NCBI GenBank assembly: GCA_022448645.1 | Contig: JAKVBZ010000147.1 | Location: forward strand, 1 to 7,834 | Direction of reading: 5' to 3' | Source: Pirellulaceae bacterium | GTDB taxonomy: Bacteria > Planctomycetota > Planctomycetia > Pirellulales > Pirellulaceae | DNA: 7,834 bases | Made by a program: the position numbers and the translations under genes | The notes under the pieces: model-generated | Seen by the model: only the letters and a program-made list of their open reading frames with translations | Databases searched by the model: none | Told to the model about the DNA's origin: nothing | Shown: in pieces, positions 1 through 5,818 of the stretch | Layout: every line of letters begins with the position of its first letter | How positions within the stretch are numbered: position 1 is the first letter of the stretch

Positions 1-3000
1 CAAAAAGTACACCACCTGCTTCTCCTACTAACCGTTCTACCCCTTCCACTTCCGACTCGACGGTCAGTGTGTCCGGATCAACAGCCACATTCCAGACAAA
101 CACCTTGTCGATGGACGGGCTGTAGTAAACAGAACGGAAGCCATAAGTTTTCTGCACTTGATGATCGACGGATACCGAGACTGAATCGTCCACACGGGGT
201 ACGAAGTTATTGGATTCTTCGAGCCGATAAAGTCTGTTGTCATCCGCGAGAAATACGAAGACTCGCCGGTTATCAGGATCCGACAAATCAACCGCAGCAT
301 TCATGCGGCCCGGGCCATCATTTCGCCGCAAGCCACCCAAGTCGACGACTGCCAGAACCGATTGAGTTGCCCCATCGATAATGGAAACTTTTCCCTGCTC
401 ACATTGTAATGCCACTAACAAATCCCCGTTGGGATCGGCGCTCATGTCCGAGAGTGTATCGCTGTAGGAGGTGCCAACGCCGTAAGGTGCCAAAGAGATC
501 TCACCCAAGACTTCCAACGTTTCCAGGTCACGAACTTCGACCGTTGGTGCAAAATGACTAAAGATAAACAGGCGGCTATCTTCTGGGCGTTGTACCATCC
601 GCACGGGCCAGGGGACGGTATCGAGAACACGACTGGCCCCAGTGTCGAGATGGAATTCGATCAATTGGCTGCCACCCAATCGGTTGAGAACGAGCATTCG
701 ATTTCCATCTGGAGTGACCAGCACGTCTTCGGCAGCTGATCCGACCTGGATGTTCGTTGGCTCGGTTGTATCAGCGGAAAAGATTGAGACACTAGCATCG
801 CCACCGTTACCAACCAGGAACCCCTGAGTGGTAGCGTCCATACGACTTGCTTCATATCGTCCATTTCGAACAGCGATCAGTTCGCCGGTTTCGGTGCTAT
901 GGGTAGAAAGGCGTGAAATAAAAATATCTGGACTTGCTGGGGCACCATACTGATGCAAGACACCGACTTGATCTCCCGAGACAGACAGTTCGGTTACCTG
1001 GAAGGAAAGGTTAGTATGCCAGACGACCGTGCCGTTGGTATGATCAATTTTCCAAAGGTTTGTCTCGCCTGCCAGGAACAGATCGCCAGACTCACTCACC
1101 GCAATCTGTGCCGGCGGCAAGGGTGACGATAATGAAGTCACATCCGGTGTGAATGTTTGCTGGTCCGTTTCCGATCCATTTGGCAATAAAAGAACTTGTG
1201 CTGGTTGACCCGTGTTAGGTGTCGGTGCGCTCAGCGCAACCAGGGTATTGCGCTCGACATCCCATTCAATATCGACAATGGCGCGTCCCACCAGTAACTC
1301 GTCCACAATTTGCAGCGTCGTGTCGTATACCACGACACGATTTCCCTGGACGTCCGAAAGCAAGGTGTAGAGTTGTTGACTTTGCGGATCAACGGTAACG
1401 TCTCTGATTGGGTAGCTGTTGGCATTTTCGGAGATGTCTTCACGAATGTCACGACTGTTCAGCACGGTTTCGGTGTCGGGGTCTACCAACCAGAGAAATG
1501 CCTCTCGTTTATTGGCAACCGCCCACAATTGTCGGTGAACGGGATCAAAGGCCAATTTTTTTGTAGCCTGCACATGGTCGGTCAAATAAAAGGTTCGTTT
1601 CAGGGAGCCCGTATCGAGGTCCACCACACTGACGGCGTCCGTCATGATACCTGTTACGTAGCCCAACTGCCGTTCGTCGTCGGCAACAACACTCATCCCT
1701 TTTAAAGAATTGTGCACATCGGATCGCCCTAGAATCGCTTCGTTAAGGACGAACGCACTTTTTTCGGTAGACACATTGAACTGATCATTTAGAAAACCAA
1801 GTACCTGACTCCAATAGGGCTCACGCACTTCTGCGAATAGATCGTGACCGTCTTCTGCAAACGACGGATAGACTATCAGTTCGACATCTTTGCCCTCGCC
1901 TTGCAAAGCGGATTCAACTTCTTGCGCCAGAGGCAACAAGCCGTCGTTTTCGGCAATATGGATCCTGACGGGAGCCTGCACCTTAGAAACGTTCAAAAGC
2001 GTTTGTTCCATGGAGCCCTGTCCGGGAGCTGGCGCGAACAGCAACACAGCCTCAATCTCATCCGGCCGTGCAATGGCCGCCTGCAATGCGAGTAGGCCGC
2101 CTCGCGAAAATCCCGCGACTGCCACCCGTTCGGGGTCCACGTCCGGATGGCTTCGCAGTTCATCCAATCCTTGTAGAACATCTTCGAGTTGCCCATTCAG
2201 CGAAACACTGGCAGGACGTTGTTCGGAGCGAGCAAAGTAGCCAGCTTCAGCCAAGGCTTCACAAGTGCCTTGCAGGTCTCCACCAACCGCGGTGCCAAGA
2301 CCGCCATGGTTGTACAGTACTGCAGGAAATGGCCCCTCTCCTGCAGGGCGACATTCCCAGGAACCGTCTTCCAGTCTTTGTACCGTAATTGTCTCTGGAT
2401 TTTCTCCACCTGGTGGGTTGGATGAATCGTCGAGTGATGTGGTTGCGCTCACGATCACCCAACGTGCATCGGTAGCATCCGGCGCTTCGGTAATAAGTGC
2501 TGCTACGTACAATCGATAACGGCCGTCGGGCAGTTGAATGACGGATGGATCGTTTAAAGACCAGACATCAAATTCTGTAAAGTCTGCAGGGGACAAACGG
2601 ATTCCGTCGTCGTGTGTGAACGTGAGCCCGTCATCCGTGCTGGTGAAACTTTCGATTTGTGTGACGGCTCGTTTTCCAGGTAATGGCGCCTCGGGGCCTC
2701 CTTGCACCATGGTAAAAACGCGAATGCGTCCATCCTCCAAAACATTGGCCGCTGGATCACGTTGATTCAAACCATCGTCATGTGTACCCAGATCGTTCAA
2801 TGGATTGTCGTCATAGAGCTCAAATGTCTCGCCGTTATCCGTCGAGTAAGCGAGACGCACACTGGCTTCGGATGTTCCTTTGTCGCCAATATACATCAGC
2901 GCTACACGGTTATCTGCCGTAATGTAGTTGGTATAAACGCCGATAATATCGGCATTGGGAGGATCAAACCGGATACCGTCCTCGCGCGAGTAGCGTGAAC

Positions 3001-3604
3001 CATCGTAAGAAATCGCACTGGCAAAAACGTTGTTTTCCAGATTGAATTTTCGCCAGATCGTTCGCCCCATTTCATCCGCCTGAGGCATGATGAACCCACG
3101 CGGATCAAACGCTCGATTGGTCACCGGCTGTGAATCCGTGAAATTCAATCCGCCGTCGTCAGACAATGCAACGAACGAATCCGGACCATTCGAATGATAC
3201 AGGTACACAGTACCGGATTCTGGATCGATGCCTACTTCTGGTACTGTGCCTCCCTCAAGCCGAATTCCCGAATCGGGTGAAAACACCAAATCGGCCGATA
3301 TTTCAGTAGCGTCGCTTACAGCTGAAAACCCCCACTGTGAATCTCCATCTGTAGAAACGTCGCCTCCAAGAAGTGCTGCCTGGGTTCGTGTGGACAAATC
3401 GGCATCGTCATCTGCAAATGCCATCGTCAGGTACGAATCGCTGACATTGAACTCGGCCGACAAGTCTGCCTCGAAGGATACATTCGGATTGGCACTGGAA
3501 AAGACCAGGCGCTGTTCCAGTTGTTCCAATCGAGTGTGATACTTCTTGCCGTGGGTGGGTTTCTTAGCTGTTTGTTGTCGGTAAGAGATTTGAGTGGATC
3601 GCAT
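1..3604 (-). CDS. Giant modular secreted protein: LEPR-XLL-like N-terminus, Asp-box sialidase-like region, alpha/beta hydrolase, YVTN-type beta-propeller (C-terminus beyond left edge)
   Basis: I translated this frame completely: 1201 codons without a stop, open at the left edge. The start is the ATG at 3604-3602; the nearest in-frame upstream stop is a TGA about 90 bp earlier, with no other start codon between. Residues 26-36 read LEQLEQRLVFS after a basic stretch, like the LEPR-XLL motif of exported planctomycete giant proteins; there is no classical hydrophobic signal peptide. Residues about 120-400 carry Asp-box motifs (SDDGGLNF 148-155, STDNGETF 254-261, STDDGLTF 322-329) and DPSVIQLPDG at 352-361, typical of sialidase-like propellers. 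Residues about 420-605 form an alpha/beta hydrolase like dienelactone hydrolases: NHGG at 432-435, nucleophile Ser500 in GFSRGG, Asp554 in ENDG, His587 in DGHD. From about 620 on, repeats such as DLDTGSLKRTF and VTPDGNRMLVLNR indicate YVTN/quinoprotein-like blades. Location outside the cytoplasm and substrate are inferred. The visible part matches no single named enzyme I know. Confidence 0.93.
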   Translation of the reverse strand, partial: MRSTQISYRQQTAKKPTHGKKYHTRLEQLEQRLVFSSANPNVSFEADLSAEFNVSDSYLTMAFADDDADLSTRTQAALLGGDVSTDGDSQWGFSAVSDATEISADLVFSPDSGIRLEGGTVPEVGIDPESGTVYLYHSNGPDSFVALSDDGGLNFTDSQPVTNRAFDPRGFIMPQADEMGRTIWRKFNLENNVFASAISYDGSRYSREDGIRFDPPNADIIGVYTNYITADNRVALMYIGDKGTSEASVRLAYSTDNGETFELYDDNPLNDLGTHDDGLNQRDPAANVLEDGRIRVFTMVQGGPEAPLPGKRAVTQIESFTSTDDGLTFTHDDGIRLSPADFTEFDVWSLNDPSVIQLPDGRYRLYVAALITEAPDATDARWVIVSATTSLDDSSNPPGGENPETITVQRLEDGSWECRPAGEGPFPAVLYNHGGLGTAVGGDLQGTCEALAEAGYFARSEQRPASVSLNGQLEDVLQGLDELRSHPDVDPERVAVAGFSRGGLLALQAAIARPDEIEAVLLFAPAPGQGSMEQTLLNVSKVQAPVRIHIAENDGLLPLAQEVESALQGEGKDVELIVYPSFAEDGHDLFAEVREPYWSQVLGFLNDQFNVSTEKSAFVLNEAILGRSDVHNSLKGMSVVADDERQLGYVTGIMTDAVSVVDLDTGSLKRTFYLTDHVQATKKLAFDPVHRQLWAVANKREAFLWLVDPDTETVLNSRDIREDISENANSYPIRDVTVDPQSQQLYTLLSDVQGNRVVVYDTTLQIVDELLVGRAIVDIEWDVERNTLVALSAPTPNTGQPAQVLLLPNGSETDQQTFTPDVTSLSSPLPPAQIAVSESGDLFLAGETNLWKIDHTNGTVVWHTNLSFQVTELSVSGDQVGVLHQYGAPASPDIFISRLSTHSTETGELIAVRNGRYEASRMDATTQGFLVGNGGDASVSIFSADTTEPTNIQVGSAAEDVLVTPDGNRMLVLNRLGGSQLIEFHLDTGASRVLDTVPWPVRMVQRPEDSRLFIFSHFAPTVEVRDLETLEVLGEISLAPYGVGTSYSDTLSDMSADPNGDLLVALQCEQGKVSIIDGATQSVLAVVDLGGLRRNDGPGRMNAAVDLSDPDNRRVFVFLADDNRLYRLEESNNFVPRVDDSVSVSVDHQVQKTYGFRSVYYSPSIDKVFVWNVAVDPDTLTVESEVEGVERLVGEAGGVLF

Positions 3605-3662
3605 CGCTTCCTGTATCCCCTGTGCTAAATCGATACTGAGATCTGAAATACGGGTTTTACAC

Positions 3663-3679
3663 CCTGTTTGTGAAACAGG
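3663..3679 (-). repeat. Perfect 7-bp inverted repeat (tight hairpin) upstream of the giant gene
   Basis: CCTGTTT (3663-3669) and AAACAGG (3673-3679) are perfect inverted repeats around a 3-base loop. They end 59 bp before the ATG of the giant gene. In the minus-strand transcript this would fold as a short stem-loop in the 5' leader; on DNA it could be an operator for a dimeric regulator. No T-tract follows, so it is not an intrinsic terminator. The dyad is seen directly; its function is inferred. Confidence 0.5.
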
Positions 3680-3867
3680 TGCCCGGTGCTTTCAATGCTT
3701 GTGTCCCCAGCAGCACAGCTTTTTCCGGTAGTTAAAACCAGCCCGACAACCGCTTGTCCAGCATCGGGTTTCCGGAATTGGAGGTGTTCGACACCCACCT
3801 GAAATTCAACCACAGACGGGCGAAAAGGTTTCGCAAAGAAATCTGTAAAACCCAGAAATTAAAAAGA

Positions 3868-3881
3868 AATCACAAGTGATT
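3868..3881. promoter_or_regulatory. 14-bp dyad, possible operator
   Basis: AATCAC and GTGATT flank a central AA, giving a near-perfect 14-bp palindrome about 265 bp upstream of the giant gene's start codon. The half-site spacing suits a helix-turn-helix dimer, but no second copy was seen in the window and no regulator gene is adjacent. It could be chance in AT-rich intergenic DNA. Confidence 0.25.
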
Positions 3882-3961
3882 GTTTGGTACGCTCATGTTC
3901 ACCAATACTCTTTTTCAAGAGAATTCACCTGAAAAGTAGTAAAAGACTCAAACCGCCAAGA

Positions 3962-4094
3962 GTGATTCGACAATGGATTTTATCTTCAACGAACGATCTC
4001 TCCAGGTCTCGTGTATCAAGGTGGTCACCCTTGATGACACTCGTGATCCGAACGGTTGTTTTCGGGTCAATGGATCGTTGTCGAAAGAGATCAC
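3962..4094. repeat. Nested inverted repeats, possible structured RNA or DNA element
   Basis: An outer arm, TTCGACAATGG (3966-3976), can pair with TCGTTGTCGAA (4075-4085) over 11 positions including two G-T pairs. GTGA/TCAC (3962-3965 with 4091-4094) extends it past a 5-base bulge. Inside lie two consecutive hairpins: ATCAAGG/CCTTGAT (4015-4021 with 4029-4035) and GATCCGAA/TTCGGGTC (4045-4052 with 4061-4068). The whole resembles a three-way-junction RNA about 130 nt long. An 8-bp perfect match at this distance is expected by chance in a region this size, so the closing stem alone proves little; the two compact adjacent hairpins are the better evidence. Strand is unknown and I recognise no RNA family. 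Confidence 0.25.
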
Positions 4095-4377
4095 ATCGCG
4101 CTAGAGGCTGCGGCCATTGAAATTAGCAGAGGCGTCATGATATGAACACGAGCGAAATACATTAAGAATGAACTCGCTAGGCTAAGAACAGGTCATACCT
4201 GCTTTAGGGTCAAGATAGCTCAGTATTGAGTAGAAATTCTATGACGCTAGGACAGCAAAGTGAATCTCATTTTGCGAGTCAGCCACCACATTGAAAAAGA
4301 TGCTACCGTTGCTGGACATTACAAGCGTGGTCGCGACTATCGCTTAAAGGAAAGTTAGGTTCCCACATACTGACCAC

Positions 4378-4421
4378 AAAAAAACCCACTTCCTACCTAT
4401 TAGGCAGAAAATGGGTTTTTT
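4378..4421 (-). terminator. Strong, symmetrical intrinsic terminator downstream of the receiver-like gene
   Basis: Seven A, CCCA, an inner arm, TGGG and six T form a long hairpin beginning 16 bp past the TAA of the receiver-like gene. On the minus strand the stem is AAAAAACCCA paired with TGGGTTTTTT. The inner arm TTCTGCC pairs with GGTAGGAA across a TAATA loop, with one G bulge and one wobble. A-runs on one side and T-runs on the other make it look functional in both directions, so it could also stop plus-strand transcripts entering from 3605-4377. Confidence 0.85.
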
Positions 4422-4436
4422 ATATAACAACTGCAC

Positions 4437-4811
4437 TTAGCTGGTTGTGATGGTCAAGTGCGTGTTAAGCGTCTCTTGGACGGTTTCGGCATCAAACGGC
4501 ATGGTGATGTATTCGGTCACCTGGTTGCCATGAGTTTGCTGAGCAAGTTCTGTTTCGGTTTCATTGCTGATCAAGAAGATCGGAGAGTTTGTATCGTTCT
4601 CACGCAGTTCTTGGACCAGGTTACGCTCGCCTTGAGTGGAAGCATTCCAGTTGACCAATACGGCGTCGTATGTCCCTTGGTTGAACTGATCGATGGCACC
4701 ATCAAAGTTGTTTGCTTCTGTGACACTAGAGATTCCAGCGGTGCCGAGAAATTCTACCCACGTCGAACGAGTTTCATCGGAACCGTCTACTACCAAAATG
4801 TTAATACTCAT
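4437..4811 (-). CDS. Stand-alone receiver-fold protein with degenerate phosphorylation site (pseudo-receiver)
   Basis: This 124-residue protein has the length and pattern of a single CheY-like receiver domain and no output domain. The beta-1 strand is INILVVDGSD, beta-3 is YDAVLVNWN, beta-4 is SPIFLISN and beta-5 is VTEYITMPF. Compared with the family, Asp9 of the acidic pair is kept but its partner is Gly10. The phospho-acceptor Asp of the usual DWN is Asn54. The switch position is Ser82. The conserved Lys before Pro105 is Met104. Each changed codon (GGT, AAC, ATG) is one base from the canonical one. Normal Asp phosphorylation is therefore not expected; a role as a protein-binding module is inferred. 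The ATG at 4811 has AGAGGG seven bases upstream and an intrinsic terminator follows, so it is probably monocistronic. No histidine kinase or other partner gene is visible. Confidence 0.93.
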   Translation of the reverse strand: MSINILVVDGSDETRSTWVEFLGTAGISSVTEANNFDGAIDQFNQGTYDAVLVNWNASTQGERNLVQELRENDTNSPIFLISNETETELAQQTHGNQVTEYITMPFDAETVQETLNTHLTITTS

Positions 4812-4818
4812 AATGTGA

Positions 4819-4824
4819 CCCTCT
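4819..4824 (-). promoter_or_regulatory. Ribosome binding site of the receiver-like gene
   Basis: AGAGGG on the minus strand lies seven bases before the ATG at 4811. It supports this start and is one of the clearer Shine-Dalgarno sites in the window. Confidence 0.7.
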
Positions 4825-4846
4825 AGTTGTAGTTGTGCTGCGCTTC

Positions 4847-4886
4847 AAAAAAAAGAAAAGAACGCGTGCAGCAGCGTTTCGCGTTC
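4847..4886 (-). terminator. Terminator-like hairpin with T-tract in the leader of the receiver-like gene (possible attenuator)
   Basis: On the minus strand GAACGCG (4886-4880) pairs perfectly with CGCGTTC (4866-4860) across a 13-base loop, followed directly by TTTT-C-TTTTTTTT (4859-4847). This is the form of a Rho-independent terminator, yet it lies 22 bases upstream of the ribosome binding site of a gene in the same direction. An alternative stem AACGC/GCGTT using the same 3' arm is possible. Either it attenuates transcription of the receiver-like gene, or it ends a separate short transcript started further upstream. The structure is seen; the regulatory role is inferred. Confidence 0.6.
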
Positions 4887-4890
4887 GACT

Positions 4891-4904
4891 CTACGAAATC
4901 GTAG
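4891..4904 (-). repeat. 14-bp dyad just upstream of the leader terminator
   Basis: CTACGA and TCGTAG flank AA, forming a perfect 14-bp palindrome five bases from the terminator-like hairpin at 4847-4886. As RNA (minus strand) its TTTCG segment could alternatively pair with CGAAA at 4881-4877, which overlaps the last bases of the terminator's 5' arm. This gives a possible but short (5 bp) competing structure. It could equally be a protein-binding site. Confidence 0.4.
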
Positions 4905-5243
4905 GACTACAAACTCAAATGGGGTAACAAAAGCTAAAAGTTTCCTATCTTTTCTAACGAACAACACCTGAATTTGCAGACAATTACGCTTATCACGGTT
5001 GGGTGGGTTGAGACTAGCTTTTTGGTTACCCTGACAACCCTCCAACTTTTGCACCAAGTTGAGTGAGAGAATCGAGGTGTTGATATTAGACTGTGTTTTG
5101 CAAGCTTGAACGCAGCAAAAATCGAAAGAACACAGCCGACCGCAAATGCGGCAGAGGTACGCAGTTCAACACGCTAGGAGAAAGATAATGGTTGCCATCG
5201 TTGCGCCAACCATCAAACCGCGCCTGGGCATCCTCTAGTCTCA

Positions 5244-5266
5244 TGAACCTATGCTGGTTCAAGCAT
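5244..5266. repeat. Two overlapping, mutually exclusive small inverted repeats
   Basis: TGAACC (5244-5249) pairs with GGTTCA (5256-5261) around TATGCT. ATGCT (5251-5255) pairs with AGCAT (5262-5266) around that same GGTTCA. Each arm is the loop of the other hairpin, so only one can form at a time. The stems are only 6 and 5 bp and no gene clearly depends on them, so chance is likely. Confidence 0.25.
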
Positions 5267-5314
5267 TCCTTACGGAACTATCCAGGGAACTACTCGATAA
5301 ACGCCTGATCTGTA

Positions 5315-5338
5315 GGATTTCTGGGTTGGCTGAAATCC
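5315..5338. repeat. Perfect 7-bp inverted repeat downstream of the ABM-domain gene
   Basis: GGATTTC (5315-5321) and GAAATCC (5332-5338) flank a 10-base spacer, about 100 bp past the stop of the ABM-domain gene on the minus strand. No T-run follows on either strand, so it is not a typical intrinsic terminator. It may still form the 3' end structure of the transcript. Confidence 0.3.
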
Positions 5339-5438
5339 AGCGTCGATGTTCCTTGATCACATTGGATTGATGGACCGGTACATGGAATGAACTGGGCTAC
5401 GAATCAACATCGCAACAAATGCAGCAACGTTCAGGTCC

Positions 5439-5726
5439 CTACTCAATCAGCTCACAGATATGAGGTTCACGATCGACCAGTGGCAACACCTTGGGCTGGT
5501 AGATCTCGGTAAAAGGGATTTCCTCACGGTGGCCTTGCCAACCCTCTCGCGAATTCCAATGTTCGACCAGCAGGAATCGAGTCCTATCCGCCTCCGAATG
5601 ATAAACGTCTAAACGCAGACAAGCTTCCTCCTCGATCGACAGGCGGGCGATTTCACACAAGTATTCACGAACCTGAGGAATATCCTCCTCTTTCTTGACT
5701 GTCAGCCAGATGTTGACGCAAAACAT
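5439..5726 (-). CDS. Antibiotic biosynthesis monooxygenase (ABM) domain protein, putative quinol monooxygenase type
   Basis: This 95-residue protein has the length and layout of a single ABM-fold (dimeric alpha-beta barrel) protein. The first strand is FCVNIWLTVKKEEDI, followed by a helix ending in ARLSIEEEACLRLDVYHSE, then RTRFLLVEHWNSREGW with the conserved E-x-W, HREE and the C-terminal motif YQPKVLPLVDREPH. Small ABM proteins of this kind are cofactor-free oxygenases of quinols or other phenols, or function-unknown housekeeping proteins; which applies here cannot be told. The ATG at 5726 is preceded by GGAG six bases upstream. It lies 92 bp downstream of the zinc dehydrogenase in the same direction and may be the last gene of that transcript. 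It is intact, and no signal peptide or membrane segment is visible. Confidence 0.92.
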   Translation of the reverse strand: MFCVNIWLTVKKEEDIPQVREYLCEIARLSIEEEACLRLDVYHSEADRTRFLLVEHWNSREGWQGHREEIPFTEIYQPKVLPLVDREPHICELIE

Positions 5727-5732
5727 ATTGAG

Positions 5733-5736
5733 CTCC
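5733..5736 (-). promoter_or_regulatory. Ribosome binding site of the ABM-domain gene
   Basis: GGAG on the minus strand lies six bases before the ATG at 5726 and supports that start codon. Confidence 0.6.
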
Positions 5737-5791
5737 GTTTCTTGACGATCATCTCAGTGATGTCGAATCGTTAGGTTGAAGTTGGCAAGCT

Positions 5792-5818
5792 GGAAGGCTG
5801 CGCCCACGGCAGACTTCC
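5792..5818 (-). repeat. Hairpin starting directly after the dehydrogenase stop codon
   Basis: On the minus strand GGAAG-T-CTGC pairs with GCAG-C-CTTCC across the loop CGTGGGC: nine base pairs with one internal mismatch. The first stem base is the one right after the TGA of the zinc dehydrogenase. No T-tract follows, so it is not a canonical intrinsic terminator. It may protect the 3' end of the upstream message or reduce read-through into the ABM-domain gene. Confidence 0.5.

Larger units (their letters stand above)
3605..4377. other. Long intergenic region without a convincing gene
   Basis: These 773 bp separate the start of the giant gene from the terminator of the receiver-like gene. No frame gives a recognisable protein; the longest short frames on either strand have atypical composition or non-ATG starts. 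The region should contain the promoter of the giant gene, but I found no convincing -35/-10 pair. It holds a tight hairpin in the presumed leader (3663-3679), a 14-bp dyad AATCAC-AA-GTGATT (3868-3881), a nested set of inverted repeats (3962-4094) and a small CAGGT-CAT-ACCTG dyad (4189-4201). The half nearest 4378 has many short stop-rich frames and looks truly non-coding. Confidence 0.7.
4812..5438. other. Intergenic region upstream of the receiver-like gene, no convincing gene
   Basis: These 627 bp hold the leader of the receiver-like gene near the left end and, at the right end, whatever follows the ABM-domain gene. I saw no protein-coding frame with family resemblance. A TAATAT on the minus strand (5088-5083) could be a -10 element, but no good -35 lies 16-18 bases upstream. 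A 16-codon plus-strand frame (5188-5238) follows AGGAG at a good distance but is too short to support. Further dyads are ATGGTTG/CAACCAT (5188-5194 with 5207-5213), the overlapping pair at 5244-5266 and a 7-bp stem at 5315-5338. No T-tract terminator was found after the ABM-domain gene. Confidence 0.65.

Noticed and set aside
3625..3813. 62-codon minus-strand frame in the leader of the giant gene
   Set aside because: It begins with GTG, has no Shine-Dalgarno, overlaps the 3663-3679 hairpin, and its translation resembles no family I know.
3884..4120. 78-codon plus-strand frame in the long intergenic region
   Set aside because: The product is rich in Arg and Ser without domain pattern, it has no ribosome binding site, and it crosses the nested inverted repeats; it reads like chance.
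4458..4826. 122-codon plus-strand frame opposite the receiver-like gene
   Set aside because: It is antisense to a clearly recognisable receiver domain with its own ribosome binding site and terminator, so it is a shadow frame.
4845..5057. 70-codon minus-strand frame in the leader of the receiver-like gene, ending in a Phe-rich tail
   Set aside because: The start would be TTG without a Shine-Dalgarno, and the Phe residues simply come from reading the terminator T-tract.
5188..5238. 16-codon plus-strand frame after AGGAG, as a leader peptide
   Set aside because: The Shine-Dalgarno spacing is good, but no plus-strand gene follows that it could regulate and the frame is too short to assess.
5244..5275. 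GGTTCAAGCATTCC resembling a tRNA T-loop
   Set aside because: No acceptor stem, D-arm or anticodon arm can be built around it on either strand.
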